Positions 7,474 through 15,665 are shown, numbered from the stretch's first letter. The stretch is 46,503 bases of DNA from Bacteroides sp. (GCA_019416685.1 DXWV01000088.1:1-46503); one strand, 5' to 3'. Numbers and translations: made by a program. The notes: generated by a model not told the origin, from the sequence alone.

Positions 7474-8265
7474 ATGAATCGAGCAGTTCAGGCTACCATG
7501 GTTGTAGCTTTGTGTCTTGTTGTCATGTCTTGTGCATCAAGCAGACGGGTTGTCTATTTACAAGAGAAAAGTGTAGAAATACCGGAATCTTCCGTGGCTT
7601 TTGATGCCCGGATCATGCCAAAAGACTTAATAACCATTTCTGTCAGTACCCCCGAACCGGAAGCAGCTTTGCCATTCAATCTGATTGTTCTTTCTGCTCA
7701 GTCGGGTAACAGCCTTTCCAGTCTTGTCTCCCAACCCACTCTGCAAAACTATCTGGTTAATAATGAAGGGGAGATATCTTTTCCAGTTCTTGGACAATTG
7801 AAAGTAGGCGGACTCACAACACAACAGACTTCTGAAATGATTATTTCACAGTTGCATAAGTACCTGAAAGAACCACCCATTGTTACCGTCCGTTTGATAA
7901 ACTATAAAGTATCTGTCATAGGAGAAGTGAATCGCCCCAATATGTATACGGTAATTAACGAAAAGATAAATGTATTTGAAGCATTAGCTATGGCAGGCGA
8001 CCTTACGATTTATGGAAGAAGAGATCGTATACGAATCATGAGAGAGGATATTGACTCTCACCGGCATATTATTACACTGAATCTGAATGATGCCAATATC
8101 ATATACTCACCTTATTTCTATTTACAACAGAATGACATTGTATATGTAGAACCAAATAAAGCAAAGTCTCAAAGTGCCAATATTGGTTCTTCCACTACAT
8201 TGCTGGTTTCTGTCACTTCTATTCTGATATCACTTGCCGGATTGATTGTTAACGTACTTCGCTAA
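7474..8265 (+). CDS. Wza-like polysaccharide export lipoprotein
   Basis: The 263-residue product has a lipoprotein signal peptide with Cys20 in VVMSCASS. A polysaccharide-export domain follows at about residues 45-140 (MPKDLITISV... NNEGEISFPVLGQLKVGG), then a SLBB domain at about 145-225 (VSVIGEVNRPNMYTV and ALAMAGDLTIYGRRDRIRIM). A C-terminal hydrophobic segment (TLLVSVTSILISLAGLIVNV) would be the outer-membrane-spanning helix of a Wza-type octamer. It should form the outer-membrane exit pore for a capsular or exopolysaccharide. The wzc-like gene begins 10 bp after its stop. No glycosyltransferase, flippase or polymerase follows, so the pair must serve a polysaccharide made elsewhere. Confidence 0.9.
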   Translation: MNRAVQATMVVALCLVVMSCASSRRVVYLQEKSVEIPESSVAFDARIMPKDLITISVSTPEPEAALPFNLIVLSAQSGNSLSSLVSQPTLQNYLVNNEGEISFPVLGQLKVGGLTTQQTSEMIISQLHKYLKEPPIVTVRLINYKVSVIGEVNRPNMYTVINEKINVFEALAMAGDLTIYGRRDRIRIMREDIDSHRHIITLNLNDANIIYSPYFYLQQNDIVYVEPNKAKSQSANIGSSTTLLVSVTSILISLAGLIVNVLR

Positions 8266-8275
8266 TTTAAAGATT

Positions 8276-10606
8276 ATGGAAAATAACCGAATGATGAATG
8301 ACCCTGTCCAAGAACAGGAGATTGATTTAATTGAGCTTTTTTACAAACTTCTTGCCCGATGGAAGTGGTTCGTTACTTCTCTTATTCTGGCATTGGCTGC
8401 TGCTTTTATTTATGTTCATTTAGTAACTCCTGTTTATCAGGCCTCTGCTTCTATTGTTATTAAGGAGACAGAGAATCAGAATAAAGTAGTTGACGAACTT
8501 TTTGCTATGGCAAATACCCAGCTTCCTAATACAGGAACTCAGATTGAAGATGAAATGGAGATACTACGTTCGCGTTCTACTCTTTTACAGGTAGTCAATG
8601 AGCTTCGTTTGCATACGACTTATCGCATCAGAAAAAACTTCCGATACATAGAAGATAGCGCTTCACCATTGGTTGCTATTCTTGAAGAAGCTGCTATGGA
8701 TACTTTGACAGGAACTTTGTTACTGGAAATTGATAGCAAGAAAAGAGGATATGTAGTGACTGCAGCATTAAATGATGTTTGCCGGACAACTGAGTTTACA
8801 GGGTTTCCGGTTACTGTTGAAACGCCCGCAGGAAAAGTGATGCTTCGTATGACCAATGACCAGAGTGAATGGCTGGGAACTATGAAAATTGTGATTTGCC
8901 GTCCTATAGATGCTGTGAAAAGTTGTGCATCACGTCTTTCCGTTAGTACCATTTCTAAGAAAACATCGATTATTTCTCTTTCATACACGGATGTCAGTAA
9001 GCGCAGAGCAGAGCTTTTTCTTTCCAAATTGATTGAAATTTATAACCGTGATGCGATGGAAGATAAAAACAAAGTGACAGGAAATACTTTACAGTTTGTA
9101 ACAGATCGGCTTGATAGTATCAGCCGTGAACTGGGCTTTGTAGATAAGAATTTGGAACGTTATAAATTGAAAGAACGTCTTAGTGATATAAAAACCAATA
9201 TGGTACTCGACCTTAATACAAATAATGAATACGAGAAGAAATTGCTTGATGTAGAAACGCAATTGAATATGACTGCTTATATCTATGAATATTTGCAGGA
9301 TGGTAACCATCATTTTTCTTTATTACCTATTAATACCGGAATTGCAGATACTGAACTTGCTAAATTAGTGAATGAATACAATAAAGAATTACTGGAACGC
9401 GAAAGATTATTGCATATAATGAAAGAGAATAATCCGTCTGTTATAAATCAGAGTATTAAGATTGACGCTTTAAGACGGAATGTGCTTAATTCGCTTTCAG
9501 GAATAAAAAATGGTTTATTGATAGCGCGTGATGATATTATGCAGAAAACAAACTATTTTAATACCCGGATAGACAATCTGCCCAAACAAGAAAGAGAATT
9601 TAATAATATTGATCGTCAACAGCAAATCAAGGCAAACCTTTACCTGATGTTGCTTGAGCGTAGGGAGCAAGCTGCTATATCATTAGCTGCCACCATTAAT
9701 AAAGCACGTACTATTGATGCTGCACTCGCTGCCGATACGCCGGTAGCTCCTAAAAGTATGATGATTTATGCCGGAACCGCCTTCTTGTCTCTTGTTCTTA
9801 CTGCCGGAATAGTTTTGTTTGGAGGTATTTTCCGTACAAAATTGACGTCAGTATCCGAGTTGGAGACGATTGGTTTACCGCAGGTAGGAACTATTCCACA
9901 AATGAATGAGTTGGAACAACAAGTTGAAGACGGGCGAAATGATGTAATAGATGAAGCATTCAGGCGTTTGCGTAGTAATCTACGTTTTATGGCCGAGGGA
10001 GATGATAAGAAATGTATTCTGGTGACTTCTACTATGAGTGCTGAAGGTAAAAGTTTTACCAGTATAAATCTGGCACTGACTTTTGCTTTTCTGGGATGTA
10101 AAGTGTTGATTGTGGGGCTCGATATTCGTCGTCCCAGACTTGCTGAATTTTTTAAAATCAAAAGCGAACAGGGAATGACAAACTATCTCTCCGGGAATGA
10201 AGTCTCGCTGGATAGTATTATTTATCCTTCCGGTATTCATAAAGAATTGTTTGTTCTTCCTGCAGGACCCGTACCTCCCAATCCGGCAGAACAATTGGAA
10301 AAAGAAAAGCTCAAAGTAGCCTTTGAGTATTTGCGTAAACAATTTGATTACATTATCGTTGATTCGGCTCCGGTAGGCATGGTCAGTGATACATTGAGTC
10401 TTGGAAAGCTAACGGACTTCACTCTCTATGTATGCCGGTTGAATTATACACCCAAAAAGGCTCTGTCAATCATACGGGATTTAGAATCGGGTGGTCAGTT
10501 GAATCGTATTTCCATATTGGTAAACGGGTACAATATGTCTGATGAAAAATATGCTTATGGCAAATACGGTTATGGATATGGCTATGGGCATAAAAGTAAT
10601 AAATAG
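8276..10606 (+). CDS. Wzc-like chain-length regulator with tyrosine autokinase domain
   Basis: This 776-residue inner-membrane protein pairs with the preceding export lipoprotein. It has an N-terminal Wzz domain with membrane helix 1 at about residues 28-46 (WKWFVTSLILALAAAFIYV), a long coiled periplasmic region, and membrane helix 2 near 500 (MMIYAGTAFLSLVLTAGIVL). The BY-kinase domain follows: Walker A SAEGKS (about 588-593), Walker A' VGLDIRRP (about 613-620) and Walker B IIVDSAP (about 693-699). The end is a Tyr/Gly cluster (YGKYGYGYGYG), the autophosphorylation tail. BY-kinases cycle phosphorylation to control polymer length and export. I start at the ATG at 8276; an in-frame ATG at 8246 would overlap wza and precede the conserved start. 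Confidence 0.93.
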   Translation: MENNRMMNDPVQEQEIDLIELFYKLLARWKWFVTSLILALAAAFIYVHLVTPVYQASASIVIKETENQNKVVDELFAMANTQLPNTGTQIEDEMEILRSRSTLLQVVNELRLHTTYRIRKNFRYIEDSASPLVAILEEAAMDTLTGTLLLEIDSKKRGYVVTAALNDVCRTTEFTGFPVTVETPAGKVMLRMTNDQSEWLGTMKIVICRPIDAVKSCASRLSVSTISKKTSIISLSYTDVSKRRAELFLSKLIEIYNRDAMEDKNKVTGNTLQFVTDRLDSISRELGFVDKNLERYKLKERLSDIKTNMVLDLNTNNEYEKKLLDVETQLNMTAYIYEYLQDGNHHFSLLPINTGIADTELAKLVNEYNKELLERERLLHIMKENNPSVINQSIKIDALRRNVLNSLSGIKNGLLIARDDIMQKTNYFNTRIDNLPKQEREFNNIDRQQQIKANLYLMLLERREQAAISLAATINKARTIDAALAADTPVAPKSMMIYAGTAFLSLVLTAGIVLFGGIFRTKLTSVSELETIGLPQVGTIPQMNELEQQVEDGRNDVIDEAFRRLRSNLRFMAEGDDKKCILVTSTMSAEGKSFTSINLALTFAFLGCKVLIVGLDIRRPRLAEFFKIKSEQGMTNYLSGNEVSLDSIIYPSGIHKELFVLPAGPVPPNPAEQLEKEKLKVAFEYLRKQFDYIIVDSAPVGMVSDTLSLGKLTDFTLYVCRLNYTPKKALSIIRDLESGGQLNRISILVNGYNMSDEKYAYGKYGYGYGYGHKSNK

Positions 10607-10627
10607 TATTTTTCTTTTCACTCAATA

Positions 10628-10688
10628 AAAAATACCGCATAAAAGAAGTCTTAATATGGGAAGATTTCTACTGCGGTATTTTTTTTAT
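10628..10688. terminator. Bidirectional terminator between wzc and the HAD gene
   Basis: AAATACCGCA and TGCGGTATTT form perfect outer arms around a partly paired interior (AGAAGTC/GATTTCT), with A-runs on the left and T-runs on the right. It serves both converging genes. Confidence 0.85.
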
Positions 10689-10690
10689 TT

Positions 10691-11086
10691 TCAAAACCAT
10701 TTTCTTTTCTTTTTAGGCTCTTGCTTGTATGCTTCGGCAAAAGTCTTTTTCTCTTTTATCATTTGATAAATAATCCCCCAGTCGGGAAGTCCTCCCAGGT
10801 TGCGGTCGTCAATAAATAAGTCTACTTTTAGTTTCCGGGAATAATCTTTATCTGTCATTTCTTCTTCCGGATAATCTTTGTTTACTGCATAAAACTCAAG
10901 CCCTCGTGCCCTGCACCATTCTACAGCTTCCTCTAAAAGTTTTCCTTCGCGTACACTCCACAATATCAGCCAATGCCCATCCCGTTGCAATAGTTTTAGG
11001 GTTTCAATCGCAAAAGGAATTTCCTTGCCAATACGTGGATAACAGTGTTCTACGATGGTTCCGTCAAAGTCTACAGCTATTCTCAT
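10691..11086 (-). CDS. Small HAD-superfamily hydrolase
   Basis: This 131-residue protein begins with the HAD nucleophile motif DFDGT (residues 6-10, Asp6 nucleophile and Asp8 acid). It has LWSVREGK as the motif II region, and VDLFIDDRN (Asp-Asp, motif IV) near residue 93. There is no large cap domain, so it is a minimal phosphohydrolase of the type known structurally from B. thetaiotaomicron (BT_0820, from memory). The substrate is unknown. The Lys/Arg-rich tail ends the chain. It stands alone, divergent from the transporter gene, with its own -7 box. Confidence 0.85.
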   Translation of the reverse strand: MRIAVDFDGTIVEHCYPRIGKEIPFAIETLKLLQRDGHWLILWSVREGKLLEEAVEWCRARGLEFYAVNKDYPEEEMTDKDYSRKLKVDLFIDDRNLGGLPDWGIIYQMIKEKKTFAEAYKQEPKKKRKWF

Positions 11087-11114
11087 TTCATTATTTCTTA
11101 GGTGTTATTGTTGA

Positions 11115-11122
11115 CAAATGTA
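11115..11122 (-). promoter_or_regulatory. -7 box of the HAD hydrolase gene
   Basis: Minus-strand TACATTTG lies 29 bp before the start codon. Confidence 0.5.
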
Positions 11123-11145
11123 CATATAAATAGCTAAAAAAAGAC

Positions 11146-11153
11146 TATCTTTG
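11146..11153 (+). promoter_or_regulatory. -7 box of the POT transporter gene
   Basis: TATCTTTG lies 33 bp before the ATG at 11187, back to back with the HAD gene promoter. Confidence 0.6.
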
Positions 11154-11186
11154 CGCTGAATTAATACATAAAAACAGAAAATTTAC

Positions 11187-12569
11187 ATGAACAATTCCCC
11201 TCAAAGTGCTACCAAGGGATTTACTAAAGCCTTTTGGGTCAGCAACACAGTCGAACTGTTTGAACGCATGGCTTATTATGCTGTGTTTATCGTTCTCACG
11301 ATCTATTTATCCAGTATTTTAGGTTTTAATGATTTAGAAGCAAGTATGATATCCGGACTTTTTTCTGGTGGATTGTATTTGCTTCCTATTTTTTCGGGAG
11401 CTTATGCTGATAAGATAGGTTTTCGTCGGTCTATGATCATTGCCTTTTCGCTTCTTTCCATCGGATATTTGGGATTAGGAGTATTACCTACCCTGCTTGA
11501 ATCGGCGGGTTTGGTTACGTATGGTGAAGTAACCCGTTTCTCCGGTTTGCCGGATAGCAATGCCCGTTGGATGATAGTTCCTGTCCTGACTATACTCATG
11601 ATAGGAGGTTCTTTTATCAAATCTATTATTTCTGCATCGGTAGCCAAAGAAACAACGGAAGCTACACGCGCACGGGGCTACTCCATTTTCTATATGATGG
11701 TAAATATTGGTGCTTTCACCGGTAAAACCATTATTGACCCACTAAGAAACTTTATAGGTGAGCAGGCATATATTTACATCAATTATTTCTCCGGTGGTAT
11801 GACATTGCTTGCTCTTCTGGCGGTGATTTTTTTCTACAAATCAACGCATACAGCGGGAGAAGGAAAAAGTATGCATGAAATTTGGCGTGGTTTTGTACGA
11901 ATCATGACTAATTGGCGATTACTGATTCTTATTTTAATCATTACCGGATTCTGGATGGTGCAACAACAGTTGTATGCCACTATGCCGAAGTATGTTATTC
12001 GTATGGCGGGTGAAACAGCGAAGCCCGGGTGGATTGCTAATGTTAATCCTTTTGTGGTGGTTTGTTGTGTCAGTTTTATTACCCGGCTGATGGCAAAGCG
12101 TACCGCTATCACTTCCATGAATATCGGTATGTTTCTGATTCCGGTTTCAGCACTGCTGATGGCTTGCGGTAACCTGCTTGGAAATGATATAATATCCGGC
12201 ATGACCAATATTACCTTAATGATGATCGCTGGTATTGTAATACAGGCGTTAGCCGAATGTTTTATTTCTCCGCGCTATCTTGAATATTTTTCATTGCAAG
12301 CTCCTAAAGGTGAAGAGGGAATGTACTTGGGATTCAGTCATTTGCATTCATTCCTCTCCTCTATCTTTGGCTTTGGTTTGGCTGGTATTTTATTGACGAA
12401 GTATTGTCCGGATCCTATTTTGTTTGAATCACATGAGGCATGGGAAGCTGCCAGTATGAATGCTCATTATATCTGGTATTATTTTGCAGGTATAGGATTG
12501 GTAGCAGCTATTGCTCTTCTTGTTTTCGCTAAAATCACCCAATCCATCGACAAAAAGAAGAAAGCATAA
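11187..12569 (+). CDS. POT/PTR-type major facilitator transporter
   Basis: This 460-residue integral inner-membrane protein has about 12 helices. The first helix carries ELFERMAYYAVFIVLTIYL, which fits the proton-coupled oligopeptide transporter signature E-x-x-E-R-x-x-Y-Y. ADKIGFRRSM is the MFS loop 2-3 motif. Helices 10-11 end with FISPRYLEYFSLQAPKGEEGMYLG, typical of POT relatives. It probably imports di- or tripeptides, or a related small solute, with protons. The substrate cannot be fixed by sequence. It is a single-gene unit: a promoter sits just upstream, and a hairpin overlapping the stop codon probably ends transcription. Confidence 0.85.
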   Translation: MNNSPQSATKGFTKAFWVSNTVELFERMAYYAVFIVLTIYLSSILGFNDLEASMISGLFSGGLYLLPIFSGAYADKIGFRRSMIIAFSLLSIGYLGLGVLPTLLESAGLVTYGEVTRFSGLPDSNARWMIVPVLTILMIGGSFIKSIISASVAKETTEATRARGYSIFYMMVNIGAFTGKTIIDPLRNFIGEQAYIYINYFSGGMTLLALLAVIFFYKSTHTAGEGKSMHEIWRGFVRIMTNWRLLILILIITGFWMVQQQLYATMPKYVIRMAGETAKPGWIANVNPFVVVCCVSFITRLMAKRTAITSMNIGMFLIPVSALLMACGNLLGNDIISGMTNITLMMIAGIVIQALAECFISPRYLEYFSLQAPKGEEGMYLGFSHLHSFLSSIFGFGLAGILLTKYCPDPILFESHEAWEAASMNAHYIWYYFAGIGLVAAIALLVFAKITQSIDKKKKA

Positions 12570-12589
12570 GGCTTATTTTCTTCTTTTTT
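12553..12589 (+). terminator. Terminator overlapping the POT gene stop codon
   Basis: AAAAGAAGAAA pairs with TTTCTTCTTTT, with a short inner helix, and the second arm runs on into further T. The TAA lies inside the loop region. Confidence 0.6.
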
Positions 12590-12592
12590 GTG

Positions 12593-12600
12593 TATATTTG
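12593..12600 (+). promoter_or_regulatory. -7 box of the metallohydrolase gene
   Basis: TATATTTG directly follows the preceding terminator and lies 57 bp before the ATG at 12658. Confidence 0.55.
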
Positions 12601-12657
12601 CCGTCACTTTGCCACAAAAGTTGACGGCAATTTGCATTTTAAAGAAAAGGATACGAA

Positions 12658-13461
12658 ATGAAAGTAAGATTTATAAGCCTGGCGAGTGGCAGTAGCGGAA
12701 ACTGCTATTATCTGGGTACTGATACATATGGAATACTAATCGATGCCGGCATTGGAATACGAACGATAAAAAAGACACTAAGAGACATTAATGTAGCAAT
12801 GGAGTCCATACGTGCTGTGTTTGTGACTCATGATCATGCCGATCATATTAAAGCTGTAGGACATTTGGGGGAGAAACTGAATATTCCGGTTTATACTACG
12901 GCTCGTGTTCATGCGGGAATTAATAAGAGTTATTGTATGACGGAGAAGCTATATTCTTCTGTCCGTTATCTGGAAAAGGAGCAGCCAATGGAACTGGAAG
13001 ATTTCCATATAGAGTCTTTCGAGGTTCCTCATGACGGAACTGATAATGTGGGTTATTGCATTGAGATAGATGGTAAGGTCTTCTCTTTCCTTACCGACCT
13101 TGGCGAGATCACTCCTACTGCTGCCAGATTTATCCGTAAGGCCAATTATCTGATTCTTGAAGCCAATTATGATGAAGAGATGCTGAAGATGGGACCGTAC
13201 CCACAATATCTGAAAGAACGTATATCAAGTGGTACGGGACATATGAGTAATATAGCAACAGCCGAATTTCTGGCAGAGAACTTTACCGAAGATCTACGTT
13301 ATATCTGGCTTTGCCACCTGAGTAAAGATAATAATCATCCGGAACTGGCATACAAGACTGTGGAATGGAAATTAAAGAACAAAGGAATCATTGTAGGTAA
13401 AGATGTGCAACTGCTTGCATTAAAGCGAAGTACACCCTCGGATCTATATGAATTCGAATGA
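12658..13461 (+). CDS. YycJ/WalJ-like metallo-beta-lactamase-fold hydrolase
   Basis: The 267-residue cytoplasmic protein starts with FISLASGSSGNCYYLG, typical of the YycJ/WalJ group. It holds the metal motif THDHADHIKA (HxHxDH, residues 58-67), further ligands in EVPHDGTDNVGY (His about 125) and LTDLGEIT, and a late GTGHMSN and CHLSKDNNHPE segment. Family members are predicted nucleases: the B. subtilis homologue acts as an exonuclease and Gram-positive members are linked to cell-wall or genome maintenance. The role in Bacteroides is not established. It is monocistronic, with tRNA-Lys about 90 bp downstream on the same strand under its own promoter. Confidence 0.87.
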   Translation: MKVRFISLASGSSGNCYYLGTDTYGILIDAGIGIRTIKKTLRDINVAMESIRAVFVTHDHADHIKAVGHLGEKLNIPVYTTARVHAGINKSYCMTEKLYSSVRYLEKEQPMELEDFHIESFEVPHDGTDNVGYCIEIDGKVFSFLTDLGEITPTAARFIRKANYLILEANYDEEMLKMGPYPQYLKERISSGTGHMSNIATAEFLAENFTEDLRYIWLCHLSKDNNHPELAYKTVEWKLKNKGIIVGKDVQLLALKRSTPSDLYEFE

Positions 13462-13520
13462 AGACGATAAAAATGGCTAAAAAAGTTCCTGTTTTGTTTG
13501 GCTGAATAAAACAAAAAATC

Positions 13521-13528
13521 TACCTTTG
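13521..13528 (+). promoter_or_regulatory. -7 box of tRNA-Lys copy 1
   Basis: TACCTTTG lies 21 bp before the tRNA 5' end. The same box precedes the second copy. Confidence 0.6.
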
Positions 13529-13549
13529 CAACCGCAAATGAGAAGATAA

Positions 13550-13622
13550 GCACTCTTAGCTCAGTTGGTAGAGCAACTGACTCTTAATCAGTGGGTCCAG
13601 GGTTCGAATCCCTGAGGGTGTA
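13550..13622 (+). tRNA. tRNA-Lys(CTT), copy 1
   Basis: The 73-nt cloverleaf has a 7-bp acceptor stem (GCACTCT/AGGGTGT with two wobbles), D-arm AGCTCAGTTGGTAGAGC, anticodon loop CTCTTAA with anticodon CTT, and T-loop GGTTCGAATCC. CCA is not encoded. It is identical over all 73 bases to the minus-strand copy at 15698-15770. Confidence 0.97.
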
Positions 13623-13644
13623 CAAGCTTTTTGTAAAATAATAG

Positions 13645-13683
13645 AATCCGTTGTATTTCAAATAAATACAACGGATTTTTTTA
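13645..13683 (+). terminator. Terminator of tRNA-Lys copy 1
   Basis: A perfect 14-bp stem (AATCCGTTGTATTT with its complement) around a 5-base loop is followed by a run of T. Confidence 0.85.
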
Positions 13684-13716
13684 TTGATATCTTCTGCTTT
13701 CTATTTCTGGTTTGCT

Positions 13717-14037
13717 TTAATGTACCAATTTCAATCCTACAACTCCTGTCAGAATCAGTAATACAAACAGTAGTCTGAATAAATTTGTTGAATCATGAAA
13801 GAAGAAGATACCGATAAGAACTGTACCTACTGCTCCGATACCTGTCCAGATGACGTATGCAGTACCAATAGGAATTGTTTTTTGTGCAAGATATAGCAAG
13901 AAACCACTTGCTCCCATAGAAACAATGGATATGGTGATGAATAAATAGAAATATTTCTCATAAATACTTGCCAGTTTGAACCCCAAAGGCCATCCTATTT
14001 CCAGTAGCCCGGCTCCAATCAATAATAACCATGCCAT
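13717..14037 (-). CDS. SMR exporter, Gdx/SugE type (guanidinium)
   Basis: The 106-residue protein has four membrane helices, the full SMR length. MAWLLLIGAGLLEIGWPLGF carries the essential Glu13 of SMR proteins. GTAYVIWTGIGAVGTVLIGI is the Gdx/SugE form of the third-helix signature. The chain ends TGVVGLKLVH. The Gdx subtype exports guanidinium with proton antiport as a dual-topology dimer. I see no guanidine riboswitch in the short leader. The gene is divergent from a Crp/Fnr-type regulator across a perfect palindrome, so control by that regulator is likely. The paired, heterodimer-type SMR is less likely because only one gene is present. Confidence 0.87.
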   Translation of the reverse strand: MAWLLLIGAGLLEIGWPLGFKLASIYEKYFYLFITISIVSMGASGFLLYLAQKTIPIGTAYVIWTGIGAVGTVLIGIFFFHDSTNLFRLLFVLLILTGVVGLKLVH

Positions 14038-14088
14038 AATTTAATTATTTAAAATTTTCAGTAAAGATATGAGCTTGGTTAGAAAAAG

Positions 14089-14108
14089 TAATTGATAATT
14101 ATCAATTA
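14089..14108. promoter_or_regulatory. Perfect 20-bp palindrome containing an Fnr-type site
   Basis: The 20 bases are fully self-complementary. Their core TTGAT-AATT-ATCAA (14092-14105) matches the Fnr consensus TTGATnnnnATCAA exactly. It lies between the divergent SMR and Crp/Fnr-type genes, just upstream of the regulator's -7 box at 14133-14140, so autoregulation and control of the exporter are plausible. Confidence 0.7.
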
Positions 14109-14132
14109 AGTATTTTAATAGATAAAATCAGT

Positions 14133-14140
14133 TATATTTG
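14133..14140 (+). promoter_or_regulatory. -7 box of the Crp/Fnr-type regulator
   Basis: TATATTTG lies 22 bp before the ATG at 14163, giving a short leader. Confidence 0.6.
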
Positions 14141-14162
14141 TCGGGTAAAATATAGTCATGTT

Positions 14163-14741
14163 ATGGATATTACATCATTTTCCTGTCCTTCAAAGGATAC
14201 CATTTTACAGAATACAATGAATAAATTGGAGTCTATATGGGATGAAATTTCTTATCCTAAAGGATTTATTTTGTTCACTAAAGATAAGATCGAACGTGAT
14301 GTATATCTGATAAAGCAAGGTATTGCCAGAGCATATATTGAAGTGGATGGAAGAGATATTACAATCTGGTTTGGGAAGGAAAATGATATTATTATATCTG
14401 CTCAGGGATATGTGAATGGTGAGAAAGGGTATGAGACGATAGAGCTTTTAGAGAATTCCGTGTTGTACAAAATGAATTTAAAACAGTTGCATGAATTGTA
14501 TCAGCAAGATCTGGAAGTATGCAATTGGGCACGGCAATTCATAGAAAAAGAATTTGTAGGAACCGAACATCGCCTTATTTCCAGTTTGTCTATGACGGCA
14601 ACCGAACGCTATCTCCGGCTTATGAAAGAGAAACCGGAGATTTTACAGCGTGTACAGTTGCGGCATATTGCTTCCTATCTTGGTATTTCATCGGAGCACC
14701 TGAGTAGGATACGTGCCAACACTAAAAGTATGACAATATAA
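14163..14741 (+). CDS. Crp/Fnr-family transcription regulator
   Basis: The 192-residue protein has a cyclic-nucleotide-binding-like beta-roll in the first 110 residues (GFILFTKDKIERDVYLIKQG and the strands after it). A long dimer helix follows, then a C-terminal winged helix ending LRHIASYLGISSEHLSRIRA. The recognition helix has E-x-x-S-R, the same contact pattern as Fnr (E-x-x-S-R, reading TTGAT). The N-terminus lacks an Fnr-type cysteine cluster, with only Cys8 and one later Cys, so an iron-sulfur oxygen sensor is unlikely and the signal is unknown. A perfect TTGATnnnnATCAA palindrome lies upstream and a second site precedes doxX at 19481, so both may be targets. Confidence 0.85.
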   Translation: MDITSFSCPSKDTILQNTMNKLESIWDEISYPKGFILFTKDKIERDVYLIKQGIARAYIEVDGRDITIWFGKENDIIISAQGYVNGEKGYETIELLENSVLYKMNLKQLHELYQQDLEVCNWARQFIEKEFVGTEHRLISSLSMTATERYLRLMKEKPEILQRVQLRHIASYLGISSEHLSRIRANTKSMTI

Positions 14742-14754
14742 ATAAGGTATTCAT

Positions 14755-14782
14755 AAGTAGCAGTTAGAGCTCGACTACTTTT
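14755..14782 (+). terminator. Possible terminator of the Crp/Fnr-type gene
   Basis: AAGTAG pairs with CTACTT around a loop holding GAGCTC, followed by TTTTG. It overlaps the 3' end of the converging lipoprotein gene. Confidence 0.4.
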
Positions 14783-15365
14783 GTCTTGCCAGTCGCCACA
14801 CTACTTCTGCCTTTTTGGCCAGAATGAGTGAATCTGCATTGATTTTAACTACATTCAGGGTATCGGTTCCTGTAATGGTCTGTTTGTTGCCAATACTTTC
14901 ATATTGCAGAGTCAGTGTCCAATTATCCAGATTCCAGTTTTTTATCAGTAAAGTTGCCATATTCACTGAGCTGGCCGTTCCGTTTTGATTGAGTGTGAAT
15001 CCTTGCATCTCTTGGGAATTTATTGGATTGGGCTCAAGCCAGGTTCCTTGAATATAGTAATAAGGAGAATGTACGGTAATTGTTAACTCGTCGGCTTTCA
15101 GAATTTTAACTCCGGCTATATCTTCATACGTGCAGGTTACTCTGACAGAATCATTGAGTAATACTCCGGGTACTTTCTGCGGATTGGCATCCATTGTGCT
15201 GATGTTTACCGTATCTCCCTGATCAGAGATAATTGTCAGGTTGTTCATGCTTGCATCATACACGATTCCGTTAATGATTTGAGTGGCCGGAGCTTGTTTG
15301 CATGAAATAATGCAGCCAGCCAATAAAAATACTACTGAAGTCGACAGATAAACTAATTTCTTCAT
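14775..15365 (-). CDS. Lipocalin-like lipoprotein
   Basis: The 196-residue product has a lipoprotein signal peptide (MKKLVYLSTSVVFLLAGC, with a second possible acceptor Cys in ISCK). An N-terminal beta domain (INGIVYDASMNNLTIISDQG) is followed by a C-terminal half starting YIQGTWLEPNP and ending VVWRLARQK, which looks like the lipocalin-like domain frequent in Bacteroides lipoproteins. It should be an outer-membrane or periplasmic lipoprotein; the ligand is unknown. I start at the ATG at 15365 rather than an in-frame TTG two codons upstream. A -7 box lies at 15398-15405, and four TGTACA half-sites lie about 140-220 bp upstream. Confidence 0.7.
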   Translation of the reverse strand: MKKLVYLSTSVVFLLAGCIISCKQAPATQIINGIVYDASMNNLTIISDQGDTVNISTMDANPQKVPGVLLNDSVRVTCTYEDIAGVKILKADELTITVHSPYYYIQGTWLEPNPINSQEMQGFTLNQNGTASSVNMATLLIKNWNLDNWTLTLQYESIGNKQTITGTDTLNVVKINADSLILAKKAEVVWRLARQK

Positions 15366-15397
15366 ATTCAATTAATTTTAAAATAGTAACAATGAAA

Positions 15398-15405
15398 CAA
15401 AGGTA
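15398..15405 (-). promoter_or_regulatory. -7 box of the lipocalin-like gene
   Basis: Minus-strand TACCTTTG lies about 33 bp before the ATG at 15365. Confidence 0.5.
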
Positions 15406-15507
15406 GTATTTATATTTTTAAATTTACATTTTTGCCCGAAGAACTATGCTCTCTCCCGAAAAGAAATGAAGGCGTTACGCTAACCTGTATGAAGGGGAAT
15501 TACAAGA

Positions 15508-15585
15508 TTGTACACTTATGCATTGCAAAAGTGTACAATGATACATAACAAGAATGTACATTTTTAATATGCAAAAGTGTACACT
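15508..15585. repeat. Array of four TGTACA(C/T)TTTTGCAT half-sites
   Basis: Half-sites start at 15509 (+), end at 15537 (-), start at 15555 (+) and end at 15583 (-), so they alternate in orientation and form two inverted pairs of about 29 bp. The consensus half-site is TGTACACTTTTGCAT. The array lies 100-190 bp upstream of the lipocalin-like gene promoter and looks like a multi-site operator. Confidence 0.6.
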
Positions 15586-15665
15586 CTTTTAATATCTGAT
15601 TATCATTGCATTAGCGGCATTGTCTTCTCATTGGTCTTAAAATTTTTTATTGACTTAAGACAAAT

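Noticed and set aside
13684..14088. Guanidine riboswitch for the Gdx-type exporter
   Set aside because: The space upstream of the exporter start is short and AT-rich, with a protein-type palindrome and no guanidine-motif sequence.
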